The translations under genes and the position numbers were made by a program. This document shows, one piece after another, positions 46,458 through 54,484 of a DNA stretch of 64,000 nucleotides. This DNA is from DAMCZI01 sp032095175 (GTDB lineage Bacteria; Bacillota; Clostridia; Clostridiales; Caloramatoraceae). The stretch is taken from contig DAMCZI010000004.1 in the NCBI GenBank assembly GCA_032095175.1, positions 1 to 64,000 on the forward strand, in the 5' to 3' direction. The notes below the pieces were generated by a model. The model was not told the DNA's origin and ran no database searches. It saw only the letters and a program-made list of their open reading frames with translations. Each line of letters starts with the position of its first letter. The first letter of the stretch is position 1.

Positions 46458-48208
46458 ACCAGCACCTCCTCTATACCAGTCTGAAGGAGCCTGTAAAAAT
46501 TAGAATCCTTATCCTCCACCAATTCACATCTATCACCATACTCAATTATGCTTCCATCATCAAGTATCAATATGTCATCTGCACGATGTATGGTATGAAG
46601 TCTATGGGCTATTATTATGCATGTCCTGTTTTCAACAAGCTTTGACATTGCCTTTTCAATTAGCCCCTCTGTTATTGGGTCCAGCCTTGAGGATGCCTCA
46701 TCAAGTATAACTAGTCCTGGGTTTTTCAAAAACACCCTAACAAAGGCTAATAGCTGTGCCTCTCCTGAGGAAAGATTTCCTCCTCCAGCCTCAATCATTG
46801 TATCAAGCCCATCCTTCAAGGATTCATACCATTTACCAAGTCCAACCTCATTTATGGTATTTAGAATTGTTTCATCCTTTATATTTCTATTGAAAAAGGT
46901 TATATTATCCCTTACAGTTGCATGGAAAAGCTGAACATCCTGTGTTACATATGCAACCTTTTTTCTTAAACTCTCAAGAGGTATGGATTTTATACCCCTG
47001 CCATTTAAGCAAAGCTCTCCATTTTCTATGTCATATAACCTTACTATCAATCTTGCCAGGGTGGTTTTTCCACTTCCTGTACGTCCAAGAACTCCAAGTA
47101 TTTTTCCCTTATCAAGGCTTAATGAAACATCCTTTAAAACAGGTGTATCTGAATCATAATTAAAGGCTATATCCTTAGCAGAAATAGAAATTGGACCTTC
47201 TTCAAGCTTAGAGCCTGTTCCGTCAATAAGCTTTGATTCCAAGCCCAAAAGCTCATTAACTCTCTTTATACTTGCTCCAGCCTTCTGTAAATCCTCAAGC
47301 TGAGCCCTTATCTGTCTAATTGGACCCTCTAGACGTCTTGTGTAATCAAAAACAAGATACACAGTACCTATGGTTATTACTCCCGTTTTCCAAAGATATC
47401 CCCCAACTCCAAGGGATGCTGCTATTCCAAGGGCAAACATTCCATCAGTTATCATCCACATGGAATATCCTCTCATGTTAGCCTTTAACCTTATGGGATA
47501 GATCTTTTGAAGCTGTTTTTGAAATCCATACATAATGTATGAAACTGCCCCATTTGAGCGAATATCCTCAATTGCTGTAAGTCCTTCACCTAAGAAGCCG
47601 TACATCTTTGCATCTGCTTCCCTCTCTACATCCCATGCACTTATTGCCTTCATCTGCATCTTACATAATATAAAAATTGTTGCTGCAACAAATATAGTCA
47701 ATGCAAGTCCAATTCTTATATCTTCAAGGAAAAGCAGTACAAGTATTCCTAATAAAAGTACTCCATTGCTTAAAAGGTTTATGAACAGCTTTGAAAAGTA
47801 GTTAAATAGGTTTGTTACATCTCCATCTACCCTTTCGATAAGCTCTCCTGGTTGATGTGATTTATGAAAATCCATATCAAGTCCTAAAACCTTTTCTATT
47901 AAATCCTCTCTTAAAGAGTTTGTTGCTCTCCATCCAACCTTCTGGCTTACATAGGTTGAAAGTAATATAATAATCTGTTGAAGTATAGCCGCTCCCATAA
48001 ATAAAATCGCAGCATATATCAACTTTTTTGGAGCAGCATTTTTCTGTGCTCCATCTATGAAAAATCGTATTATTCTTGGGCTTATCAGCTGAAGTGCTAT
48101 ATTTATACCTAATAATAATGTTAATATAGCTATCTTCCACTTAAGAGGCTTTAAATACTTTGATAAAAACCCAGAATATTTTTTAAATGATCTATTCATT
48201 TTGCTCAC
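46454..48208 (-). CDS. ABC transporter, fused permease/ATPase (partner 1)
   Basis: 584 residues. Six helices in the exporter fold, then Walker A GRTGSGKTT, signature LSSGEAQLLAF and Walker B LVILDEASSRLD with the catalytic Glu present. It forms a heterodimer with the downstream gene, in which this half has the intact catalytic Glu and its partner the intact signature LSGGQ. ATG at 48208 follows GGTGAGC. Two-gene operon. Confidence 0.88.
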   Translation of the reverse strand: MSKMNRSFKKYSGFLSKYLKPLKWKIAILTLLLGINIALQLISPRIIRFFIDGAQKNAAPKKLIYAAILFMGAAILQQIIILLSTYVSQKVGWRATNSLREDLIEKVLGLDMDFHKSHQPGELIERVDGDVTNLFNYFSKLFINLLSNGVLLLGILVLLFLEDIRIGLALTIFVAATIFILCKMQMKAISAWDVEREADAKMYGFLGEGLTAIEDIRSNGAVSYIMYGFQKQLQKIYPIRLKANMRGYSMWMITDGMFALGIAASLGVGGYLWKTGVITIGTVYLVFDYTRRLEGPIRQIRAQLEDLQKAGASIKRVNELLGLESKLIDGTGSKLEEGPISISAKDIAFNYDSDTPVLKDVSLSLDKGKILGVLGRTGSGKTTLARLIVRLYDIENGELCLNGRGIKSIPLESLRKKVAYVTQDVQLFHATVRDNITFFNRNIKDETILNTINEVGLGKWYESLKDGLDTMIEAGGGNLSSGEAQLLAFVRVFLKNPGLVILDEASSRLDPITEGLIEKAMSKLVENRTCIIIAHRLHTIHRADDILILDDGSIIEYGDRCELVEDKDSNFYRLLQTGIEEVLV

Positions 48209-48401
48209 CTACCTTTTGTAGAAGGTATAACCTTCTAAGTACCCTAAATTATAATTGCGGTTTCGATTATAAATATAATCCCTTTAAAAATAATATAAAT
48301 ACCATTCCGAGCATCTCCCCTTATTCTTTGCTATTCCTTTAGATAACAGAGCCCTCCAAAAAAGAATCACTTTTATAGGAATCCAACTTTCACAAGGCAT
48401 C

Positions 48402-48494
48402 GGTGACAGGCTCTTAAGTTATGAGTTATTTAAGAAAAACTATCTTTTAATGTGCATCTTTCATAAATAACTCATAACTCAAGTGCCTGTTACC
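48402..48494. repeat. 93-bp inverted-repeat element, copy 3 (opposite orientation)
   Basis: GGTGACAGGCTCTTAAGTTA at the left and AAGTGCCTGTTACC at the right; the reverse complement aligns end to end with copies 1 and 2 without gaps at 93 bases. It lies in the 370-base gap upstream of the ABC exporter operon and downstream of the phospholipase-C-like gene. The rest of that gap shows no gene. Confidence 0.9.
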
Positions 48495-48579
48495 CAAAAG
48501 CAATTACCCTTTTCCCTGCAGCATGTCTGTTTATATTACCCGAACCTTTTCCAAAACTCAATATAAAAAATAACTATAC

Positions 48580-49236
48580 CTATTCTATCCCAATCTCCTT
48601 TAAGCGATTATATATAGAATCTGATGCTTCTTTAATAAACTTGTCCATTTCTTTCTCTTTAAGATATATAAAATTCTCCTTAGTTTCCTCATTCTCTCCA
48701 AGGTAATAGTCACTTATATATTTAACCTTCTTTGTAAAGGCTCCCTTTGGATAATAATCAAGATAATCAGGTACATCAGTCACATTTTTAAAACATGTAA
48801 AGAATATACTTTCAGGATTCTTATCAAGATACAAGAAATCAAGCCCATACCAATCCTTCTTTATAACCCATATAAAATCCTTATCCCTTTCAAAGCCTTC
48901 CCTATGCAGACTATCCTCCTTCTTATACTGAAAAAACTCCATCCACTTTACATCTGTTAAAAGATGAACATAATATCCTAAATAGAAGGCATATTTATCT
49001 GTGCTAACTTTATTCATTACCTTATCCAAATACTTCTCTCTAAAATTCTCAGGCTTTATTACCTTATCTTCCTTCCAATGTGTAATATTTGGTGAAGGAG
49101 TAAATTCACTATAATCCTCATTTGGAACTCCTGCATCCGGTCCAATGTTTCCAACAGTAAATGGTTCAACCTTAAAATTAAATCCCCTGTTAATCAAATT
49201 TTCTGCAACTCTTAGATGTGCAATCCATGTAGCCAA
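48580..49236 (-). CDS. Zinc-dependent phospholipase C family protein (cytosolic type)
   Basis: 218 residues without a signal peptide. MATWIAHLRVAENL at the N terminus, VGNIGPDAGVPNEDY, ITHWKEDK and YYVHLLTDVKW place it in the family that Pfam groups with zinc-dependent phospholipase C, with His and Asp metal ligands. Most such short members are of unknown activity. ATG at 49236 follows AAAAGGGGGA. Monocistronic. Confidence 0.75.
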   Translation of the reverse strand: MATWIAHLRVAENLINRGFNFKVEPFTVGNIGPDAGVPNEDYSEFTPSPNITHWKEDKVIKPENFREKYLDKVMNKVSTDKYAFYLGYYVHLLTDVKWMEFFQYKKEDSLHREGFERDKDFIWVIKKDWYGLDFLYLDKNPESIFFTCFKNVTDVPDYLDYYPKGAFTKKVKYISDYYLGENEETKENFIYLKEKEMDKFIKEASDSIYNRLKEIGIE

Positions 49237-49309
49237 TTTAAATTCCCCCTTTTGTGTTATCCTTGGTAAATTGGTAAAATAAAAATTATTGATTGATGTA
49301 TGTGTATAT

Positions 49310-49366
49310 TTTACACTATGATAGATAATTTTGGAACTTGTTGATATAATTTATAATTAGGATGAA
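49310..49366 (+). promoter_or_regulatory. Promoter-like sequence shared with 53836
   Basis: ATGATAGATAATTTTGG, then TTGTTGATATAATTTATAAT with a TATAAT box, matches 53836-53890 at about four of five positions over 56 bases. It precedes the first accessory gene. The common block probably is a promoter region. Confidence 0.5.
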
Positions 49367-49415
49367 AATTTGCAGGTAAATTAAATATAGACGACATAGA
49401 TGCAGAAATTTTCTA

Positions 49416-49425
49416 GTTATCTGAA
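49416..49425 (+). other. Possible left cassette boundary
   Basis: GTTATCTGAA, one base different from GTTAGCTGAA at the end of the attC-like element at 50137. It lies 44 bases before the peptidase E start and has no inverted partner to its left, as expected for a simple recombination site, but so short a match may be chance. Confidence 0.3.
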
Positions 49426-49468
49426 ACTAAAATATATATGCCATATATCAATTAAAGGTGGGAAAGTT

Positions 49469-50125
49469 ATGAGAAAATTAATATTTTATAGTGATCAAAT
49501 TATTGGTAAAACGAATAAACTTGATGCAGAATTGTTAAGTCTAATAGATAAAAAAAATCCTAAATTAGCATATATACCTTCATGTTCAAATCCAACAAGA
49601 AAGTATTTCAATGAAAAGGTTGAATACTATAGAAGGTTAGGAATAAATGACTTGATATACTTTGACATAGATAAAGAGTTTGATTCAAGTAAAATTCAAG
49701 AACTACTTCAATGTGATGCTATACACTTATCAGGAGGAGACACAGCCTATTTTCTATCTAATATAAAGAAAAGAAATTTTGATAGCATACTAAAAGATTA
49801 TGTTGCAAATGGTGGAGTTTTAATAGGGATAAGTGCAGGAAGTATAATTATGACCGAAACCATTGATATTATAAAGGTTGGAGAAGTATATGAGGATGTT
49901 TATGATTTAAGTAATATGCAAGGATTGGGTTTAGTAAATTTTGAATTTATGCCTCATTGGGATCGTGGAATATATAACATAGATGAATTTAAAACATATA
50001 CTTTGAACTCAGAAAAGCCATTATATTTATGTACAGATGAGGATGGAATAGCTGTTAGAGATAATAATACTAAATTTATAGGAAATATATTAAAAATTCA
50101 AAATGGGATAATCACAAAGATTTAA
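49469..50125 (+). CDS. Peptidase E (S51 family) like protein
   Basis: 218 residues from the ATG at 49469, preceded by AGGTGGG; the longer frame from 49400 has no binding site. Class I glutamine-amidotransferase-like fold with catalytic Ser in VLIGISAGSIIMTE and CDAIHLSGGDTAYFLSN ahead of it, characteristic of peptidase S51 (aspartyl dipeptidase or cyanophycinase relatives). It would hydrolyse Asp-X dipeptides or related compounds. Followed by an attC-like element, as a gene-cassette would be. Confidence 0.8.
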   Translation: MRKLIFYSDQIIGKTNKLDAELLSLIDKKNPKLAYIPSCSNPTRKYFNEKVEYYRRLGINDLIYFDIDKEFDSSKIQELLQCDAIHLSGGDTAYFLSNIKKRNFDSILKDYVANGGVLIGISAGSIIMTETIDIIKVGEVYEDVYDLSNMQGLGLVNFEFMPHWDRGIYNIDEFKTYTLNSEKPLYLCTDEDGIAVRDNNTKFIGNILKIQNGIITKI

Positions 50126-50136
50126 AGATAACAAGC

Positions 50137-50215
50137 TTCAGCTAACAAAGTATAGCAGTTCTTGCAGGTAGGGTCAAGCTCTGAGACAGTCCAACAGACA
50201 TAAACGTTAGCTGAA
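50137..50215 (+). repeat. attC-like intergenic element A
   Basis: Ends are a perfect 10-base inverted repeat, TTCAGCTAAC and GTTAGCTGAA. Inside are TAGGGTCAAG (50169-50178) and weak pairing. Element B (50737-50868) shares the right end, the 30 bases beyond it, TAGGRTCAAG and CTA.CAAAG, so the two are homologous. The ends fit the integron attC consensus RYYYAAC..GTTRRRY. Confidence 0.6.
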
Positions 50216-50305
50216 ATCCTATCTAAGTGAGTACTACTTTAAAGTGATTTGTGAAGGATATCTATTTCACATTAGTAAAATAAGTCAAATTAAATGGAGG
50301 ATATT

Positions 50306-50632
50306 ATGGTAGGAAAGTATAAAGTAATAACTTTGTGTGGGAGTACGAGGTTTAAAGATGAGTTCTTGAAAGTACAAAAGCAATTAACTCTAGAAGGGAA
50401 TATAGTTATTTCAGTAGGATTGTTTGGACATGCTGATGGTGAGTTTGAAAATGTCATCACTCCTGAAATTAAAGTAATGCTTGACGATATACATAAAAGA
50501 AAAATCGATATGTCTGATGAAATTTATGTGATTAACAAAAACGGATATATAGGCGAGAGTACAAAAAGTGAAATAGAATACGCTATAAAGACTGGAAAAA
50601 GGGTTGATTATTTAGAGTGCCATAATGCTTAG
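50306..50632 (+). CDS. Nucleoside 2-deoxyribosyltransferase-like protein
   Basis: About 108 residues from the ATG at 50306, preceded by TGGAGGA. The fold starts VITLCGSTRFKDEFLKVQ, and the end has SDEIYVINKNGYIGESTKSEIEYAIKTGK, with the conserved catalytic-type Glu in GEST..E; both are typical of nucleoside deoxyribosyltransferase or related TIR-like nucleotide enzymes. Length is short for a full enzyme (usually about 150), so it may act on another nucleotide. It sits between elements A and B. Confidence 0.7.
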   Translation: MVGKYKVITLCGSTRFKDEFLKVQKQLTLEGNIVISVGLFGHADGEFENVITPEIKVMLDDIHKRKIDMSDEIYVINKNGYIGESTKSEIEYAIKTGKRVDYLECHNA

Positions 50633-50734
50633 TCTGTTTGGCAATATTCTAAAATTGTGAAGCGAATATAAAATATAAATATAATAATATAGATGAGTAT
50701 TGATAATAAATCAAAAATAGTGATAGCGGAACTG

Positions 50735-50868
50735 CAACTAGCAAAGCATTCAAGTTTGCTTTGGCTAAAATAGGATCAAGTCTATGCGGAAGCCAAAGCA
50801 CACCTTAACCCCTAAGCCAAGTTTGGCTAAGGGGTTAAGGCATCTTGAATGCGTAGACGTTAGATGAA
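50735..50868 (+). repeat. attC-like intergenic element B
   Basis: Right end GTTAGATGAA with imperfect left partner TGCAACTAGC. Inner arms GCATTCAAG (50746) and CTTGAATGC (50844) pair perfectly, as L boxes would. The variable centre holds TGCTTTGGCT/AGCCAAAGCA and a near-perfect 18-base hairpin at 50803-50840. Confidence 0.6.
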
Positions 50869-50947
50869 ATCCTTTTGAAGTGTGTGCTACATCTAAGTAC
50901 TCTTTAAGCTATATTATTTACTATGAATAGAATTAAGGAGATGGATT

Positions 50948-51454
50948 ATGGAAATTTACAAAATTGATTCAGAGAACATCAATATTGTATCTAAATTTAT
51001 GGCTAATATTAAGCCAGAATGGTGGGATAATGAAGGGGCCCAGCAACAGTTAAGTGAGGGGATAGGCTGGTACTTTGGAACAAGTAAGGATAGTCCTATT
51101 GGATGGGTACTATGTAAGTCTTATGACTGTTATAAAACAGGAGAAATTGAATGCCTTGGATATAATAATTATGGAGTTTTTGAGATCGGAAAAGAACTGC
51201 AGCCTTTAATTGAAAAATCGGAGGATTGGGCAAGAGAGCAAGGATTTGTTATTATGAGGTTTACAATAGGAACAAGAGGGCTTTCCTGTCATGGTAAAAA
51301 CTTAAATAAACCTTGGCAGGAATTAAGAGATTTACATGCCATTGATAGAGATGAATATAATTGGTTTCTATCTATGGGATATGAACCTTCAGGTATACTA
51401 CCTAACATCTACGGGGACAATTATCATGGTATTCTATTAGTAAAAACATTATAA
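50948..51454 (+). CDS. GNAT-like protein, unknown
   Basis: 168 residues, soluble. IGWVLCKSYDCYKTGEIECL and WAREQGFVIMRFTIGTRGLS, then YNWFLSMGYEPSGILPNIYG suggest the GNAT acetyltransferase fold (strand 4, helix 3 and the C-terminal strand pair), but the acetyl-CoA loop R/Q-x-x-G-x-G/A is not clear. ATG at 50948 follows AAGGAG. It follows element B; no third element is seen after it. Confidence 0.5.
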   Translation: MEIYKIDSENINIVSKFMANIKPEWWDNEGAQQQLSEGIGWYFGTSKDSPIGWVLCKSYDCYKTGEIECLGYNNYGVFEIGKELQPLIEKSEDWAREQGFVIMRFTIGTRGLSCHGKNLNKPWQELRDLHAIDRDEYNWFLSMGYEPSGILPNIYGDNYHGILLVKTL

Positions 51455-51490
51455 AGAAAACTAATAGATTTAAGGAGAGAAAAAATTTAT

Positions 51491-51640
51491 TTGGAAGGCA
51501 AATTTGAAAGAGCTAAGAAACCTGCTTTTTATGATGTATATATTTTACCTTTAATCATTATATTTGTAAGTGGAATGTTATCTATAATAAGTGCATACAT
51601 AAATACATTTATGTTCAGCATAGGAACTGCAGATAATTAA
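51491..51640 (+). CDS. Small single-span membrane protein, unknown
   Basis: A 49-residue frame from TTG at 51491 (AAGGAGAG 13 bases upstream): MEGKFERAKKPAFYDVYILP, then a hydrophobic IIIFVSGMLSIISAYINTF, ending GTADN. A basic N terminus and one helix make a plausible small membrane protein, but the TTG start and long spacing lower confidence. Confidence 0.4.
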   Translation: MEGKFERAKKPAFYDVYILPLIIIFVSGMLSIISAYINTFMFSIGTADN

Positions 51641-51697
51641 AGGGTCCCTAATTTCATATGTTTTTTTGAAATTAAAAATATTTAATAGAGAGGAATT

Positions 51698-52317
51698 GTG
51701 GTTATTTTGAGAATAGTTAAGAGAGTATCTATATTATTTATTATAATAACCATTACTTCATTAACCCATGTTATATTTGCCTATACTGAAGAAAAGTTAA
51801 ATATCAAAGTGTTTATTAATAACAGTTTAGATGGAGATGAAAAAGCACTATATTTATATTTTAAAGATTGCGAAAGAACTTATATACCTTCAACTCTAGA
51901 TGAATGTTATTCAAAACTTGATGATATTTTAAGCGATATTGAAAAAGCAAAATTAAAAAGCATTTCACAAGATAAGTTATTTAAATATCATTTTACATTA
52001 GGATTATGGATCAGAAATCACTAGATTTATCCCGAAGATTCAAATATAAAAAAATACTTTTAGATAAAGGTATAACCCATCCAGATTACATGTCTGGAGA
52101 AATTATTTATGGATATTATAATTACTTAAATAACGGTTTAAATGATAGCAAAACAGAAAATACTACTTCACTATACTTAATTATACCTCTTATTATAAGT
52201 GTTTTTGCAATTGCATTTTTAACCCTTCTTTTTAAATTTAAAGGAAAAATTCGAAATCATCAAAACCAGAATGATATAACCACACACAAACACAATTCTG
52301 GCAGCAAGAGAGACTAG
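51698..52317 (+). pseudogene. Signal-peptide and membrane-anchor protein broken by a frameshift
   Basis: Frame 1 (51698-52024) gives a signal peptide (VSILFIIITITSLTHVIFAY) and a polar domain ending LGLWIRNH. Frame 2 (52006-52317) continues with SLDLSRRFKYKKILLDKGIT, then LNNGLNDSKTENT, a membrane helix (LYLIIPLIISVFAIAFLTLLF) and a basic tail. The overlap and split of one signal-domain-anchor architecture suggest a single ancestral gene with a frameshift near 52015. Two small genes remain possible. GTG at 51698 follows GAGAGGAATT. Family unknown. Confidence 0.5.
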
Positions 52318-52440
52318 CCACAACATACCCTACAACATCATGAATGGGTTAAAAGTGTTACAATACAAAAATGCAATATAAACTATCTAGCCTGTTTATA
52401 CATGCTTTTACTGTAGAAACTAAAATAGAGGGTGAATGAT

Positions 52441-52953
52441 ATGAAATCCTTTCCAGACAGCACCAGATTTAAAAAGCCCTAGCGCACCTATCAGGAAGGT
52501 GTTTTATCGGATCTTGAAGATAAAATGCAGGACAAGCATCTCCACATAATTGGCCCACCTGGCTCCTGAAAGACAGTTCTGGGGTTAGAAGTTATGAGGA
52601 GAATTAACCGACCTTCTCTTGTACTCGCCCCTACCCTGGCTATTCGTGACCAGTGGGCGGAGCGCTTTTGCGATTTGTTTCTTGAAAAAGATGAGGATAC
52701 CTCATGGATTTCCAGGGATATAAACAATCCTGGGTTTTTAACTGTTTCCACCTATCAAGCACTCCATAGTGCAATGTCTGGGAATTCTGAGGAGGATGTG
52801 ATTACAGAGGAAGTCATTGATTCAGATGATGAATTACCGAACACTCCAGAGGATAATCGTGCTGACAAGCTTATTGAAAGTCTTCTGGTTCTTGGAGTTC
52901 AGACTCTGGTTGTAGATGAGGCTCACCATCTTAGAAATGAGTGGTGGAAGTAG
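52441..52953 (+). pseudogene. Helicase fragment with three in-frame stops
   Basis: One frame, from ATG at 52441, reads as the N-terminal part of a superfamily II helicase: THE Walker A is IIGPPGS*KTVLGLEVMRR, then LVLAPTLAIRDQW and TLVVDEAHHLRNE (DEAH-type Walker B). It contains TAG at 52480, TGA at 52567 (the Gly of GKT) and TAG at 52951, with no frameshift. The rest of the helicase is missing. The GC content and codon use differ from the neighbours, so it looks like acquired DNA in decay. Confidence 0.8.
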
Positions 52954-53012
52954 TTTGTCAATAAGCACTTGAAGGTCAATAGTAAACAAATTATTTAAAG
53001 GAGTTGTAGAAC

Positions 53013-53639
53013 ATGAAAAATAGTTTAATACAAGGTATACCAACTTTAGAAGATGCAGAATCAATATTAAAAGAGGCTGAAAAATTTAATCCAGGTCCAT
53101 GGGTTGAACATTCTAAATGTGTTGCCGAAGGTGCAAAGTTAATAGCAGCTAATTGCGAGGAACTTGATTCTGAAGCTGCATATATATTAGGTCTACTTCA
53201 TGACATTGGGAAAAAAACTGGGAAAACCACAATTAGTCATGCTATAGATGGATATAATTATTGTAAAGAACATGGTTACTCCTATTTAGCTAAGATTTGT
53301 GTAACACATTCTTGTCCAACTAAAAGTATTGGTGATATTGTTGAAGTTAAAGAAGTCCCTACTGGTGAAGGATACAATTGGATTGAAGACTTTTTAAATA
53401 CCATTGAATATGATGATTACGATAAATTAATACAACTATGTGATGCAATAGCATTACCAAATGGATTTACGCTTATAGAAAAGAGACTAGTTGATGTAGC
53501 GCTGCGCCATGATGTAAATGAGTATACTGTTCCAAAATGGAAAGCTTTCTTTGAATCAAAGCAGCATTTTGAAAAAAAGATGGGCCAAAAACTCTATAAT
53601 GTTTTGCCAGGAGTTATAGAGAATACTTTCGAATTATAA
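53013..53639 (+). CDS. HD-domain hydrolase
   Basis: 208 residues. HD ligands: His in PWVEHSKCVAEGAKL, HD in LGLLHDIGKKTG, His in TISHAIDG and Asp in LIQLCDAIALPN. This is the HDIG subtype, phosphohydrolase-like. ATG at 53013 follows AAAGGAG. It begins 60 bases after the helicase fragment and is itself intact. Possible nucleotide-pool enzyme. Confidence 0.8.
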   Translation: MKNSLIQGIPTLEDAESILKEAEKFNPGPWVEHSKCVAEGAKLIAANCEELDSEAAYILGLLHDIGKKTGKTTISHAIDGYNYCKEHGYSYLAKICVTHSCPTKSIGDIVEVKEVPTGEGYNWIEDFLNTIEYDDYDKLIQLCDAIALPNGFTLIEKRLVDVALRHDVNEYTVPKWKAFFESKQHFEKKMGQKLYNVLPGVIENTFEL

Positions 53640-53682
53640 ATGAAAGCATTGATAAAATGAGGAATGCAGTTAAAACAATAGG

Positions 53683-53754
53683 CAATTTGATTGGTAAAGG
53701 TAAGGGATTCAAAGTGCGGTTTTAAATCTCTAGACGAATTCCATAGCATATAAA
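53683..53754 (+). pseudogene. Gene remnant shared with 60890-60960
   Basis: AATTTGAT, GATTCAAAGTG and ATTCCATAGCATAT match the end of a decayed coding frame at 60890-60960 at about four fifths of positions, but here the frame is interrupted. A fragment of the same unknown gene inserted at two places. Confidence 0.6.
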
Positions 53755-53822
53755 AGGTATCAGCCTCTTGCCATCTGACATTTTTTAATAAAATGTCAAA
53801 TAGCAAGAGGCTGATACCTTTT
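53752..53822. repeat. 71-nt perfect-arm hairpin
   Basis: AAAAGGTATCAGCCTCTTGC (53752-53771) pairs perfectly with 53803-53822. Inner arms TGACATTTT and AAAATGTCA also pair. It acts as a strong terminator or a hairpin element between the HD gene and the ydcF promoter. Confidence 0.85.
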
Positions 53823-53835
53823 ATATACCCCAATT

Positions 53836-53890
53836 TTATACCATGATAGATAATTCTGGTAGTTATTGTTATAATTTATATTATGATGAG
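53836..53890 (+). promoter_or_regulatory. Promoter-like sequence shared with 49310
   Basis: CATGATAGATAATTCTGG and TTGTTATAATTTATATTATG match 49310-49366. A TATAAT box is at 53869-53874 and the ydcF start follows 35 bases later. Confidence 0.5.
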
Positions 53891-53908
53891 ATTATGGAGG
53901 TTATAAAA

Positions 53909-54484
53909 ATGAGTTATCCCTTTGATTGTATAAGTGAACTAGTTTTTGCTGAAACAGAAATAAAAAATGCAGATATAATTTTAATACCAGGAGGAAGCCA
54001 CCCTCAATTGATGGAGAAGGCAGTAGATTTGTACAAGCAGGGGTTGGCACCATATATATTACCAAGTGGACATTTTAACCCTAAAATACCAGAGTATAGC
54101 TCAGAATGGGAATTTTTAAAATCAATAGGAGTAAAATTGGGTGTACCAGAAAAAAGAATACTAAAAGAAGATCAAGCAAGACATACCTTTGAAAATGCTG
54201 AATTTTCATGGAAAGTAATAAAAGAAAATAAATTGCCAATAAAAAAGGCTATCTTAGTCTGTAAAGCATATCATTCGAGACGTGCCTTATTAACATACCA
54301 ATCAGTATTTCCAAAGGATATAGAATTTTTTGTTGCATATGTTCCTGATAAAAGAGGAATCAGAAAAGATAATTGGTTTTTGGATGAAGAAAAAATAAAA
54401 ATAGTCATGGGCGAAGTCGTAAAAATAGGCAAATACTTTGAACCTCATATTAGAAAGTTTCAAGAGGAGAATATAAATATATGA
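53909..54484 (+). CDS. YdcF family protein (DUF218)
   Basis: About 191 residues from the ATG at 53909, preceded by TGGAGG. The DUF218 pattern is present: ADIILIPGGSHPQLMEKAVDL, YKQGLAPYILPSGHF, ILKEDQARHTFENAEFSWKV and KAILVCKAYHSRRALLTYQS. Cytosolic, without the membrane anchor of SanA-type members. Its function in the family is unknown. The stop overlaps the next ATG (ATGA), so the hydrolase is cotranslated. Confidence 0.85.
   Translation: MSYPFDCISELVFAETEIKNADIILIPGGSHPQLMEKAVDLYKQGLAPYILPSGHFNPKIPEYSSEWEFLKSIGVKLGVPEKRILKEDQARHTFENAEFSWKVIKENKLPIKKAILVCKAYHSRRALLTYQSVFPKDIEFFVAYVPDKRGIRKDNWFLDEEKIKIVMGEVVKIGKYFEPHIRKFQEENINI

Noticed and set aside
50137..50868. Elements A and B as riboswitch or T-box
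   Set aside because: They follow the upstream gene and their ends are paired inverted cores; there is no terminator or T-box sequence before the next gene.
52441..52953. Stop codon recoding in the helicase fragment
   Set aside because: Three different stops, missing C-terminal domains and no selenocysteine element make decay the simpler reading.
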